Below are positions 53,367-64,000 of a DNA stretch of 64,000 bases, piece after piece. The position numbers and the translations under genes were made by a program. The stretch covers positions 7,874,001 to 7,938,000 of the forward strand of contig NZ_CP034463.1 of NCBI RefSeq assembly GCF_003955715.1, read 5' to 3'. The notes beneath the pieces were generated by a model, which searched no databases, was not told where the DNA came from, and saw only the letters and a program-made list of their open reading frames with translations. This DNA is from Streptomyces aquilus. GTDB taxonomy: Bacteria; Actinomycetota; Actinomycetes; Streptomycetales; Streptomycetaceae. Numbering within the stretch: the stretch's first letter is position 1; the number at the start of each line of letters is the position of its first letter.

Positions 53367-53388
53367 GCCGGGCGGTACGGTGGCGCGC

Positions 53389-54555
53389 ATGTCCGCAATC
53401 CCGCCCGTGCTTCTCAGCGACGAACCCGGCTCGTTCCCGTACAGCGTGCTCGCCGAGCGGCATCCCGCGATCGTGGGGCAGGTACGGGAGGCCTTCCCCT
53501 ACGGCCCGGACCAGCACCGTGCCCTCGACACGCTCCTGGAGAACTGCACGAAGGGCGTGATCGAGCCGCTCCCCGCCGACGCCCCCGGCCGTGACCTCTG
53601 GACGGACTGGGGGATGGACGAGCACATCGGGCGGTCCTGGTTCGACATCCCCTGGCTGTGGTCCGAGAGCTGGTTCTACCGCCGACTCCTCGACGCCGTG
53701 GGCTACTTCGGCCCCGGCCCCTGGCAAGGAGTGGACCCCTTCCGCCCCTTCAAGCTTGCCGAGCTCGAATCCCCGGAGACCGACGAGGAGCTGGCCGCGC
53801 TCGACGACCTCGCGGACCGGCCGGCCGAGGAACAGGCCGAAGCCCTGCTGCACGGCTCCCTGTGGGGCAACCGCGCCGACCTCGGCTTCCGGCTGTCCGA
53901 CGGGGACGCCGAGGCCCGCGCCGCCGTCCCCGCCCTGGTCGCCGACGACAGCGCCGCCCTCCGGACGCTCCTCGACGGCGCGGACACCCTGTGCCTCGTC
54001 GCCGACAACGCGGGCCGCGAACTCGTCCCCGACCTGCTCCTCATCGCCCATCTCCTCGCCCGGGGCCGGGTCCGGCGGGCGGTCCTGCACGTCAAGTCCC
54101 ACCCGTACTACGTCTCGGACGCCACGACCGCCGACGTGGTCGACGCCCTGCGCCGGCTGACCCGGGCCGGGGGCGCGGCCGCCGGGTACGGGCGCGAGCT
54201 CTGGGCGGCGATGGCGGACGGCCGTCTCACCCTTCGCGCCCACCCCTTCTCCTGCGCCCCGCTGCCGTACGAGGCCATGCCCGACGACCTGCGCGCCGAA
54301 CTCGCCGGCGCCACCCTGACCGTCCTCAAGGGCGACCTCAACTACCGCCGTCTGGTGGGCGATCGGCGCTGGCCGCCGACCACACCCTTCGCCGAGGTCA
54401 CCGCCCACTTCCCCGGCCCGGTGGCGGCCCTGCGCACCCTGAAGTCCGACGTGATCACCGGCCTCACGCCCGCCACGGAGGCCGCGCTGGTGGCGGCGGA
54501 GGGGCAGCGTTGGCGGACCGGGGGCACCCACGCGCTCATCCAGGTGCGGCCGTGA
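53389..54555 (+). CDS. DUF89/ARMT1-like damage-control phosphatase
   Basis: A 388-residue protein. LCLVADNAGRELVPDLLLI holds the metal-binding Asp-Asn-x-x-x-Glu pattern of the DUF89 family and VLKGDLNYRRLVGD its second conserved motif. These enzymes are metal-dependent phosphatases that remove damaged or surplus phosphometabolites such as fructose-1-phosphate. No signal peptide. ATG 53389 is preferred; GTG 53380 is in frame. It follows the TetR gene by 22 bases and may share its transcript. Confidence 0.85.
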   Translation: MSAIPPVLLSDEPGSFPYSVLAERHPAIVGQVREAFPYGPDQHRALDTLLENCTKGVIEPLPADAPGRDLWTDWGMDEHIGRSWFDIPWLWSESWFYRRLLDAVGYFGPGPWQGVDPFRPFKLAELESPETDEELAALDDLADRPAEEQAEALLHGSLWGNRADLGFRLSDGDAEARAAVPALVADDSAALRTLLDGADTLCLVADNAGRELVPDLLLIAHLLARGRVRRAVLHVKSHPYYVSDATTADVVDALRRLTRAGGAAAGYGRELWAAMADGRLTLRAHPFSCAPLPYEAMPDDLRAELAGATLTVLKGDLNYRRLVGDRRWPPTTPFAEVTAHFPGPVAALRTLKSDVITGLTPATEAALVAAEGQRWRTGGTHALIQVRP

Positions 54556-54568
54556 CGCATCTCAAGTC

Positions 54569-55837
54569 TCAAGTGACCTGCACCGGCAGGGACTTGAGCC
54601 CGTTGATGAAGTTCGACACCAGCCGCCGGGCCGGTCCCGCCGTCCGCAGGACCGGCAGCGTGCGCAGCGCCTCCGCGTACAGCACCCGCAGCTGGAGCCG
54701 GGCGAAGTGCGCGCCCAGGCACACGTGGGGGCCGTCGCCGAAGGACACGTGCGGGTTCGGTGCACGGGACAGATCCAGCCGGTCGGGGGCGTCGAAGACC
54801 CGCTCGTCCCGGTTGGCGGAGGCGTGGAAGACGACCACCTTGTCACCGGCCCGGATGCGCCGCCCCGCCAGCTCGGCATCCCGTACGGCGGTGCGCCGGA
54901 AGCTGAGGACCGGCGGATGCCAGCGCAGCAACTCGTCGACGGCAAGGGTGAGTTCGACCCCGCCGGCACGGAGCCGAGCGTACGACTCCGGGTGGTCCGC
55001 GAGTGCCAGCAGTCCGCCGGGGGCCGCGCTGCGGACGGTGTCGTTGCCCGCGACGGTGAGCAGGAAGAAGAACATCTCCAGCTCGGCGTCGGTGAGTTCG
55101 GTGTCCTCGGCGAGGGTGGTCAGCACGTCGTCCGCCGGATGCCGGCGCTTGTGCGCGGCCAGTTGGCGGGCATACCCGAACATGTCCCCGAGCATCGCGG
55201 GGGAGCGCGGGTTCACCGGCCTGCCCGCCGCGTCGCGCACCGGCTCGCCGGCCTCGTCGGGGTCCTGGTAGCCGATCACCCGCCGCGTCCAGTGGAGCAG
55301 CAGGCCGCGGTCCTGTTCCGGGACGCCGAGCAGGTCGGCGAGGTTGAGCAGGGCGTAGTCGTCGGTGACCGCGGCGACGAGGTCGACGGTGCCGTCCGTG
55401 GCCCGGGCCGTCTCCAGGGCCCGGGCGAACAGGGTGCGGGCCCGCTCCTCGGCGACCTCGGTGAAGCGGGCGATGCGCGCGGGGGTGAACGCCCGGCTGA
55501 CCAGGCGCCGCAACCGCCCGTGGTGGGGCGGGTCCTGATTGAGCATCATGCGCCGGATGAACGGCAGGTCGGCCGGATCGGGATCCCGGATCTGCGTGGC
55601 GCCGAGCCAGGAGGAGTACGTCGCCGGGTCCCGCAGCACCCGCACCACGTCCGCGTGCCGGGTCACCGCCCAGAACCCCGGCCCGGCCGGCCAGTCCAGC
55701 ACCTCGGGCTCCTCCTGCCAGGCCACGGGGTGGTGGTCGCGCAGGACGCGGTACGCGTCGTAGGGCACTCCGGCCGCGTACCGGCGGGGGTCGAACACAT
55801 CGGGAACCGGCGGGGCCGTGGGCGCCGTAGGGGTCAT
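54569..55837 (-). CDS. Cytochrome P450 (CYP124/125/142-like)
   Basis: A 422-residue monooxygenase. MMLNQDPPHHGRLRRLVSRA is the substrate-entry BC/C-helix region; the I-helix is VAGNDTVRSA, the ExxR area DELLRWHPP and the heme loop SFGDGPHVCLGAHFARLQ. The style resembles actinobacterial CYP124/125/142 enzymes that oxidise lipids and sterol side chains. ATG 55837 chosen over ATG 55927. It is convergent with the DUF89 gene and divergent from an ABC binding protein. Redox partner genes are absent here. Confidence 0.92.
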   Translation of the reverse strand: MTPTAPTAPPVPDVFDPRRYAAGVPYDAYRVLRDHHPVAWQEEPEVLDWPAGPGFWAVTRHADVVRVLRDPATYSSWLGATQIRDPDPADLPFIRRMMLNQDPPHHGRLRRLVSRAFTPARIARFTEVAEERARTLFARALETARATDGTVDLVAAVTDDYALLNLADLLGVPEQDRGLLLHWTRRVIGYQDPDEAGEPVRDAAGRPVNPRSPAMLGDMFGYARQLAAHKRRHPADDVLTTLAEDTELTDAELEMFFFLLTVAGNDTVRSAAPGGLLALADHPESYARLRAGGVELTLAVDELLRWHPPVLSFRRTAVRDAELAGRRIRAGDKVVVFHASANRDERVFDAPDRLDLSRAPNPHVSFGDGPHVCLGAHFARLQLRVLYAEALRTLPVLRTAGPARRLVSNFINGLKSLPVQVT

Positions 55838-55953
55838 GCGCACCACGGTGGCCGAGGCCGGGTGATTTTCCAAGGACGACGGTATTTCGCAGAGCCGCGA
55901 TTCGGCTGGCATGTATGTAGTGATCATGCCAAGTCGGGCGTCATCATGCGCGC

Positions 55954-56934
55954 ATGGCGTTACGGCGATCGTGTTCGGGAAGTGCGGGAAAGGGAACGGC
56001 GGCCGCGCTGGCGACGGTCCTCGCGCTGACGCTGACGTCCTGCGGCGACGACGAGGCCTCCGGGGCGGCGGACGGCGGGCGGACGAAGGTCACCGTGGCC
56101 GCGTTGCCGCTGGTCGACTGCGCCATGCTCTACATCGCCCAGGACCGCGGCCTGTTCGAGAAGGAGGGGCTCGACGTCCGCGTCCAGCAGATCCAGCAGA
56201 GCCTCCAGGCGCTGCCGCCGCTGTCCAAGGGGCAGATCGACATGGTCGCGAGCGCGAACTACGTCACCTACTTCCAGGCCCAGGACAAGGGCACCCTCGA
56301 CATCCGCATCGTCGCCGAGGCCATCCGGGCCGCGCCGCACATGATGGACGTGCTGGTGCCGAAGGACTCGGACATCAAGTCCGTCGCCGACCTCACGGGC
56401 CGCAAGCTCGCGGTCAACGTCCTCAACAACGTCCAGTCGCTCACCTTCAACGAGATCGTGGCGGAACAGGGCGCCGGAAAGCCCGTCTACCGGCAGATCC
56501 CCTTCCCGCAGATGGGCGCCGCCCTCGACAAGGGGCAGGTCGACGCCGTGCACGCGGTCGAGCCCTACGACAGCGCCATCCAGGACGAGTTGGGGGCGCG
56601 GGTGCTGGTGGACGGGGCGTCCGCACCGGTGCGGTCCATCCCGCTCAGCGGCTACATCACGACGGAGCGGTACGCGAGCGAGCACGCGGACGCCCTCGCC
56701 GCGTTCCAGCGCGCCCTCAAGGCTGCCGTGGAGATCGCGGCCAAGGACCCGGAGGCCGTACGCGACATCCTGCCGACCTACACCAAGGTGACCGCACGGC
56801 AGGCGAAGCAGATCGACCTGCCGGTCTTCCCGCCGACGATGGACGCCGCCCAGATCGCCCGCCTGACCGAGCTGATGAAGAAGCAGGGGATGGTGCAGAA
56901 GCCGATCGACCCGGCGGCGTTGCTGGTGAAGTGA
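55954..56934 (+). CDS. NitT/TauT-type ABC substrate-binding lipoprotein
   Basis: A 326-residue lipoprotein with signal ATVLALTLTSCGDD (lipobox Cys near 30). The binding fold shows VTVAALPLVDCAMLYIAQDR, GLFEKEGLDVRVQQI, LPPLSKGQIDMVAS and VHAVEPYDSAI, the SsuA/NrtA/ThiY-type layout. Related importers carry sulfonates, nitrate or pyrimidines; the ligand cannot be told. First gene of a four-gene operon with two permeases and an ATPase. Confidence 0.88.
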   Translation: MALRRSCSGSAGKGTAAALATVLALTLTSCGDDEASGAADGGRTKVTVAALPLVDCAMLYIAQDRGLFEKEGLDVRVQQIQQSLQALPPLSKGQIDMVASANYVTYFQAQDKGTLDIRIVAEAIRAAPHMMDVLVPKDSDIKSVADLTGRKLAVNVLNNVQSLTFNEIVAEQGAGKPVYRQIPFPQMGAALDKGQVDAVHAVEPYDSAIQDELGARVLVDGASAPVRSIPLSGYITTERYASEHADALAAFQRALKAAVEIAAKDPEAVRDILPTYTKVTARQAKQIDLPVFPPTMDAAQIARLTELMKKQGMVQKPIDPAALLVK

Positions 56935-56959
56935 GGGAGAGGTCTCTGGAGGGCGTGCG

Positions 56960-57745
56960 GTGAGGCGGCGGCAGGAGCTGATGCTCGGGGCGCTCGGTGT
57001 GCTGCTCGCCTTCGGGGTGTGCGAGGCGGTCAGCAGGGCCGGGATCGTGCGTCGCAGCTATCTGCCGCCCGCCTCCGAAGTCCTGCGAAGAGCAGTGGAG
57101 TTGGCGGGTGACCGGACGTTCCTGGAAGGGGTCGGCGCCACCCTGCACGCCTGGGCGCTGGGCCTCGGCCTCGCCGTCGCCCTCGCGGTCCCGCTCGGTC
57201 TGCTGCTGGGCAGCGTGCCGGTCGTCGACGCCGCCGTCCGCGCGATCGTGGAGTTCCTGCGGCCCCTGCCGTCCGTGGCGTTGATCCCGCTGGTCTCCCT
57301 GCTGCTCGGCTCGGGCACGGAGACGAAGGTCGCGCTCGTCACGTACGCCTCCGTGTGGCCGATCCTCTTCAACACCGTCTACGGCCTCGGCGAGACCGAT
57401 CCCCTCGCCAAGGACACCCTGCGCGCCTTCGGCTTCGGCCGCCTCGCGGTGCTCCTCCGCGTCGAACTCCCCGGCACCGCGCCGTTCATCGCCGCCGGCA
57501 TCCGCATCTCGGCGGCCGTCGCCCTCATCCTGGCCGTCGCCACCGAGATCCTCTCCGGCTTCGGCGAGGGCCTCGGCATCTTCATAGCCCAGTCCGGCCT
57601 GGCCACGAACGGCACCCGGGACGTCCTCGCGGGTGTGGTGTGGGCGGGGGCGCTGGGGCTGGTCATCAACGGGGTGCTGGTGTGGGGCGAGCGACGGCTG
57701 TTCCCGTGGACGTCGGGGGAGCGGGGGGTCGGGGTGGGGACGTGA
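56960..57745 (+). CDS. ABC transporter permease (SsuC/TauC type)
   Basis: A 261-residue permease with about six helices, the EAA loop LRAFGFGRLAVLLRVELPGT and the preceding FLRPLPSVALIPL. GGAGGGCG lies upstream of the GTG start. Its stop overlaps the start of the next permease by four bases (GTGA). Two different permeases in one operon suggest a heterodimeric channel. Confidence 0.9.
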   Translation: MRRRQELMLGALGVLLAFGVCEAVSRAGIVRRSYLPPASEVLRRAVELAGDRTFLEGVGATLHAWALGLGLAVALAVPLGLLLGSVPVVDAAVRAIVEFLRPLPSVALIPLVSLLLGSGTETKVALVTYASVWPILFNTVYGLGETDPLAKDTLRAFGFGRLAVLLRVELPGTAPFIAAGIRISAAVALILAVATEILSGFGEGLGIFIAQSGLATNGTRDVLAGVVWAGALGLVINGVLVWGERRLFPWTSGERGVGVGT

Positions 57746-58821
57746 GCGGGGGTGGGGACTCGAGCGACGGCGAGGAGGCGGGCCGGGGCGGGAAGGCGCG
57801 CGCGGGGCTGGGTGGGCCCGATTCCGAGGCCCAGGGGGTGACCGAGGCGCCGCTCGCGGGACGCCCGAGGTCCGAGGCCCAGGGGGTGACCGAGGCGCCG
57901 CCCACGGGACGCCCGAGGTCCGAGGCCCAGGGGGTGACCGAGGCGCCGCCCACGGGACGCCGCTCCACCCCCTTCGCCCACCCCGACACGCCCCCCACGC
58001 CACCCCCACGGCATCAACCCAGCCGCCCCCGCCTCCCCGCCGGCCTCCCGCATGCTCTTCTCCGCTGGGTCGTCCTCGCTCTTGCCGTGGCCGCGTGGGA
58101 GCTTGCCGCCCGGGTGCACGGCAGCGTCTATTTCCCGCCACCCGGGCGCATCGCCCGCCACATGTACGACCTGTGGTTTTCCGGCCCCGTCCGACACCTG
58201 TTCCTCACCGAGGCCGCCGTCGCCGACATCCTGCCCAGCCTCGGGCGGATGGCCGCCGGGTTCGCGCTCGCCGCCGTCGCCGGGATCGCGCTCGGCGTCG
58301 CGGTCGGCCGCTCGCGGCGCGCGTACGCCCTCTGCAACCCGGTCCTCCAGTTCGCGCGGGCCGTCCCACCGCCCGCCTTGGTCCCGGTGTTCGTCGTGGT
58401 CTTCGACTTCGGTACGCCCATGCAGATCGCGTCGATCGTCTTCAGCGCCGTCTGGCCGGTGCTGATCAACACCGCGGAGGGCGCCCGCAACACCGACCCC
58501 CTGCGCCTCGACGTCGCCGCCGTGCTCCGCCTGGGCCCCGTCGAACGACTCCGGTTCCTCATCCTCCCGTCCGCACTGCCCCGCATCTTCGCGGGCCTGC
58601 GGCTGAGCCTCTCGCTCTCCCTCATCCTCATGGTGTTCTCGGAACTGCTCCCCGGCACCGCCAACGGCATCGGCTTCACCCTCACCGACGCCCAGACCCG
58701 CTCCGACCTGCTCACCGTATGGGCGGCCCTCGTCCTGCTCGGCGCCCTCGGCCACCTGCTCAACACCGCCCTCCTGGCGGTGGAGAAGCGCCTGGTCGGC
58801 AAGGGAAGGGCGACCGCATGA
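57742..58821 (+). CDS. ABC transporter permease with repeat-bearing N-terminal extension
   Basis: A 359-residue permease. Residues about 105-355 are an ordinary SsuC-like permease (YFPPPGRIARHMYDLW, QFARAVPPPALVPVFVVVFD, VLRLGPVERLRFLILPSALP). The first about 100 residues are a Gly/Pro/Arg-rich cytoplasmic tail with three near-identical 16-residue units (SEAQGVTEAPPTGRPR), encoded by 48-bp repeats. The GTG start overlaps the upstream stop, so the tail should be translated unless a later start is used. The nearest internal candidates would cut into the repeats. Confidence 0.85.
   Translation: MSGGGDSSDGEEAGRGGKARAGLGGPDSEAQGVTEAPLAGRPRSEAQGVTEAPPTGRPRSEAQGVTEAPPTGRRSTPFAHPDTPPTPPPRHQPSRPRLPAGLPHALLRWVVLALAVAAWELAARVHGSVYFPPPGRIARHMYDLWFSGPVRHLFLTEAAVADILPSLGRMAAGFALAAVAGIALGVAVGRSRRAYALCNPVLQFARAVPPPALVPVFVVVFDFGTPMQIASIVFSAVWPVLINTAEGARNTDPLRLDVAAVLRLGPVERLRFLILPSALPRIFAGLRLSLSLSLILMVFSELLPGTANGIGFTLTDAQTRSDLLTVWAALVLLGALGHLLNTALLAVEKRLVGKGRATA
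57823..57960 (+). repeat. 48-bp tandem repeat, about 2.9 copies, in frame
   Basis: TCCGAGGCCCAGGGGGTGAC recurs at 57823, 57871 and 57919. Copies two and three are almost identical; the first has CTCGCG for CCCACG. 48 bp is 16 codons, so copy-number change keeps the reading frame. Confidence 0.9.
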
Positions 58822-62678
<3,857 letters not shown>

Positions 62679-62726
62679 GCCCTCATCCTGGGCGGGAGCG
62701 CCGGATCGCGTCCAACGATGATTTCT

Positions 62727-62746
62727 GCATGCTCGATAAGCGATGC
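62727..62746. promoter_or_regulatory. Candidate LysR-type operator
   Basis: GCATGCTCGATAAGCGATGC is an imperfect dyad (GCAT...ATGC outer arms) in the middle of the divergent amidotransferase/LysR gap, the usual place for a LysR site. Symmetry and position only. Confidence 0.4.
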
Positions 62747-62764
62747 TGATGAGACGCTGAGGGC

Positions 62765-63625
62765 ATGGACCCGCACCTCCTGCGCACCTACGTCACCGTC
62801 GCCCGGCTCGCCTCCTTCTCCGAGGCCGCGCGGGAGCTGGGGTACACCCAGTCGGCGGTCTCCCAGCACATCCAGGCCCTCGAACTGGACCTGGGCGCAC
62901 CACTGCTGACCCGCCGCCCGGTCGCGCCCACGGCGGCCGGTGAGCGGCTCCTCGAACACGCGGGCCCGCTCCTGCTGCGCCTGGACGCGGCCCGCGCGGA
63001 CGTCGTACGGATGGCGTCCGCGCCCGAGCACGGACTGACCCTCGCCGCCGCCCCCACCGCGCTCGCCGCCCGCGTCCTCGCCGCGCTCCCGGCGGCCGGC
63101 GTGACCCTGCGGGTGCTGGCCCGCGACGCGATCCCCGCGGCCGTCGCCACCGGCACCGCCGATCTGGGTCTGGTCGACGGTCTGGCCGCCCCCAGCGACC
63201 CGCTCCGGCTGCCCGACGTGGCGCCGCTGACCACGCGCGGCGCGGGCGAGGAACCCGTGTGCGTCCTCCTGCCGGCCGGTCATCCCCTGGCCCGGCGCCC
63301 CGGACTGCGCCTCGGCGACCTGGCCGACGCCCGCTGGCTGGACGCCCCCGACGCCGGTCTGCCGCTGGCCCACCTCCGCGCGGCCAACGGCGGCCACGGC
63401 TTCCGTACCGCCCTCCACTACGACGGCACCGACCTCCACACCCTCACGTCCCTGGCGGCGGCGGGCCGGGGCCTGACGCTGCTGCCCCGCTCGATGGCCA
63501 CGGGGGTGGCGGGCACGGCCGCCGTGCCGGTCACCGAACCCCGGGTGGTGCACCGGACGGAACTCGTGCACACGGGGGCGCCGCGGGGAGCGGCGGCGCG
63601 GCTGGCGGACGTGCTCACGGGGTGA
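62765..63625 (+). CDS. LysR-family transcriptional regulator
   Basis: A 286-residue regulator. Residues 1-60 are the LysR helix-turn-helix (LRTYVTVARLASFSEAAREL, GYTQSAVSQHIQALE). A typical effector domain follows (PEHGLTLAAAPTALAARVLA, VCVLLPAGHPLARR). ATG 62765 gives the full helix-turn-helix with no leader. It likely controls the divergent amidotransferase gene and itself. Confidence 0.92.
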   Translation: MDPHLLRTYVTVARLASFSEAARELGYTQSAVSQHIQALELDLGAPLLTRRPVAPTAAGERLLEHAGPLLLRLDAARADVVRMASAPEHGLTLAAAPTALAARVLAALPAAGVTLRVLARDAIPAAVATGTADLGLVDGLAAPSDPLRLPDVAPLTTRGAGEEPVCVLLPAGHPLARRPGLRLGDLADARWLDAPDAGLPLAHLRAANGGHGFRTALHYDGTDLHTLTSLAAAGRGLTLLPRSMATGVAGTAAVPVTEPRVVHRTELVHTGAPRGAAARLADVLTG

Positions 63626-63753
63626 GCGGACCCGTACCGCGAAAGGCCACGATGCCTATGGCTTCCCTCCGCTGACCGCTGGTCAGTCTCACTCGTTCGT
63701 GGCTCGTCGGGCGTCGGTGTGACGGGTAGAGCACCTGCCGGGACCGCCCCGTA

Positions 63754-63785
63754 TCCGCCGGAGGCGACCCGCGTCCGCCGGAGGC
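63754..63785 (+). repeat. Duplicated TCCGCCGGAGGC block upstream of the last gene
   Basis: TCCGCCGGAGGC occurs at 63754-63765 and 63774-63785, 20 bp apart. The second copy provides the GGAGG ribosome site of the gene starting at 63791; the first is a spare Shine-Dalgarno-like sequence. Confidence 0.6.
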
Positions 63786-63790
63786 AAGCC

Positions 63791-64000
63791 ATGGAACAGA
63801 CCGCGTTGCGCCCCAAGCCGATGCCCGGCCAGGAGCCCGGCGGCGGCACCGGGCCCGGCCCCGCCCGGCGTCCGCACGCCGCCCGCAGGCGGGGCCGACG
63901 GCTGCGGACCGTGCTGTTCGCGCTGTTCGTCGGGACGGTCCTGGTGCTCACCGGCGTCGGCCTCGGCACCGTCGGCGCCACGGTGATCGGCATGAGCAAA
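63791..64000 (+). CDS. Membrane-anchored protein of unknown type (cut by window edge)
   Basis: Seventy codons are visible: a Pro/Gly-rich cytoplasmic start, an Arg-rich stretch (ARRPHAARRRGRRLRT) and one long hydrophobic helix (VLFALFVGTVLVLTGVGLGT) continuing to GATVIGMSK. A good GGAGG lies five bases upstream of the ATG. This is the typical N-terminus of a type II membrane protein such as a penicillin-binding or other cell-wall enzyme, but the catalytic part is outside the window, so no function is assigned. Confidence 0.8.
   Translation, partial: MEQTALRPKPMPGQEPGGGTGPGPARRPHAARRRGRRLRTVLFALFVGTVLVLTGVGLGTVGATVIGMSK

Overview
The window is high-GC actinobacterial DNA with strong GC bias at third codon positions, GTG/TTG starts, and 1- or 4-base stop/start overlaps. 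A canonical two-domain geosmin synthase, two conservons (cvnABCD), an ScbR-like regulator and an anchored AA10 LPMO point to Streptomyces or a very close relative. No tRNA, rRNA, CRISPR array, prophage or insertion sequence was seen.

Layout. 1-17.7 kb is a glycan-use locus: a sugar-binding lipoprotein (cut by the left edge), a SurA_N/NifM-like protein, a GH38 alpha-mannosidase, an RpiR regulator and a SIS-domain protein, a secreted GH84 N-acetylhexosaminidase fused to a beta-propeller, then an MFS transporter, two GH35 beta-galactosidase-like enzymes and a LacI regulator. The enzyme set fits breakdown of N-glycan-like material (inference). 17.7-22.8 kb is an OmpR/histidine kinase pair divergent from a flavin redox operon: ferric-reductase-like membrane flavoprotein, double FMN-binding protein, ApbE. 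22.8-27.2 kb holds a two-gene TIR (FxsC-like) plus ATPase-SEFIR-NACHT-4TM cassette. It looks like an NLR-type conflict or signalling system and is the best candidate here for an undescribed system.

27.4-44.4 kb mixes an OpuC-type glycine betaine ABC transporter, an ECF41 sigma factor with its carboxymuconolactone-decarboxylase partner (both promoters are readable), conservon 1, the distant glycine betaine binding protein, a GH43-AbfB enzyme, conservon 2 preceded by its own sugar-binding lipoprotein, and an LCP cell-wall ligase. 44.5-55.8 kb carries a small TatA, two cytochromes P450, a GC-rich minisatellite, a DUF6230/DUF6114 pair, a secreted protein, an anchored LPMO, an S8 protease with a P-domain, a gamma-butyrolactone-receptor-like TetR and a DUF89/ARMT1 protein. 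55.9-64 kb has a NitT/TauT-type ABC operon whose second permease has a repeat-bearing N-terminal extension, geosmin synthase, a CTP-synthase-like amidotransferase facing a LysR regulator, and the start of a membrane protein cut by the right edge.

Starts were chosen from ribosome binding sites, overlaps, signal peptides and codon bias. Where these disagreed, the entry says so.
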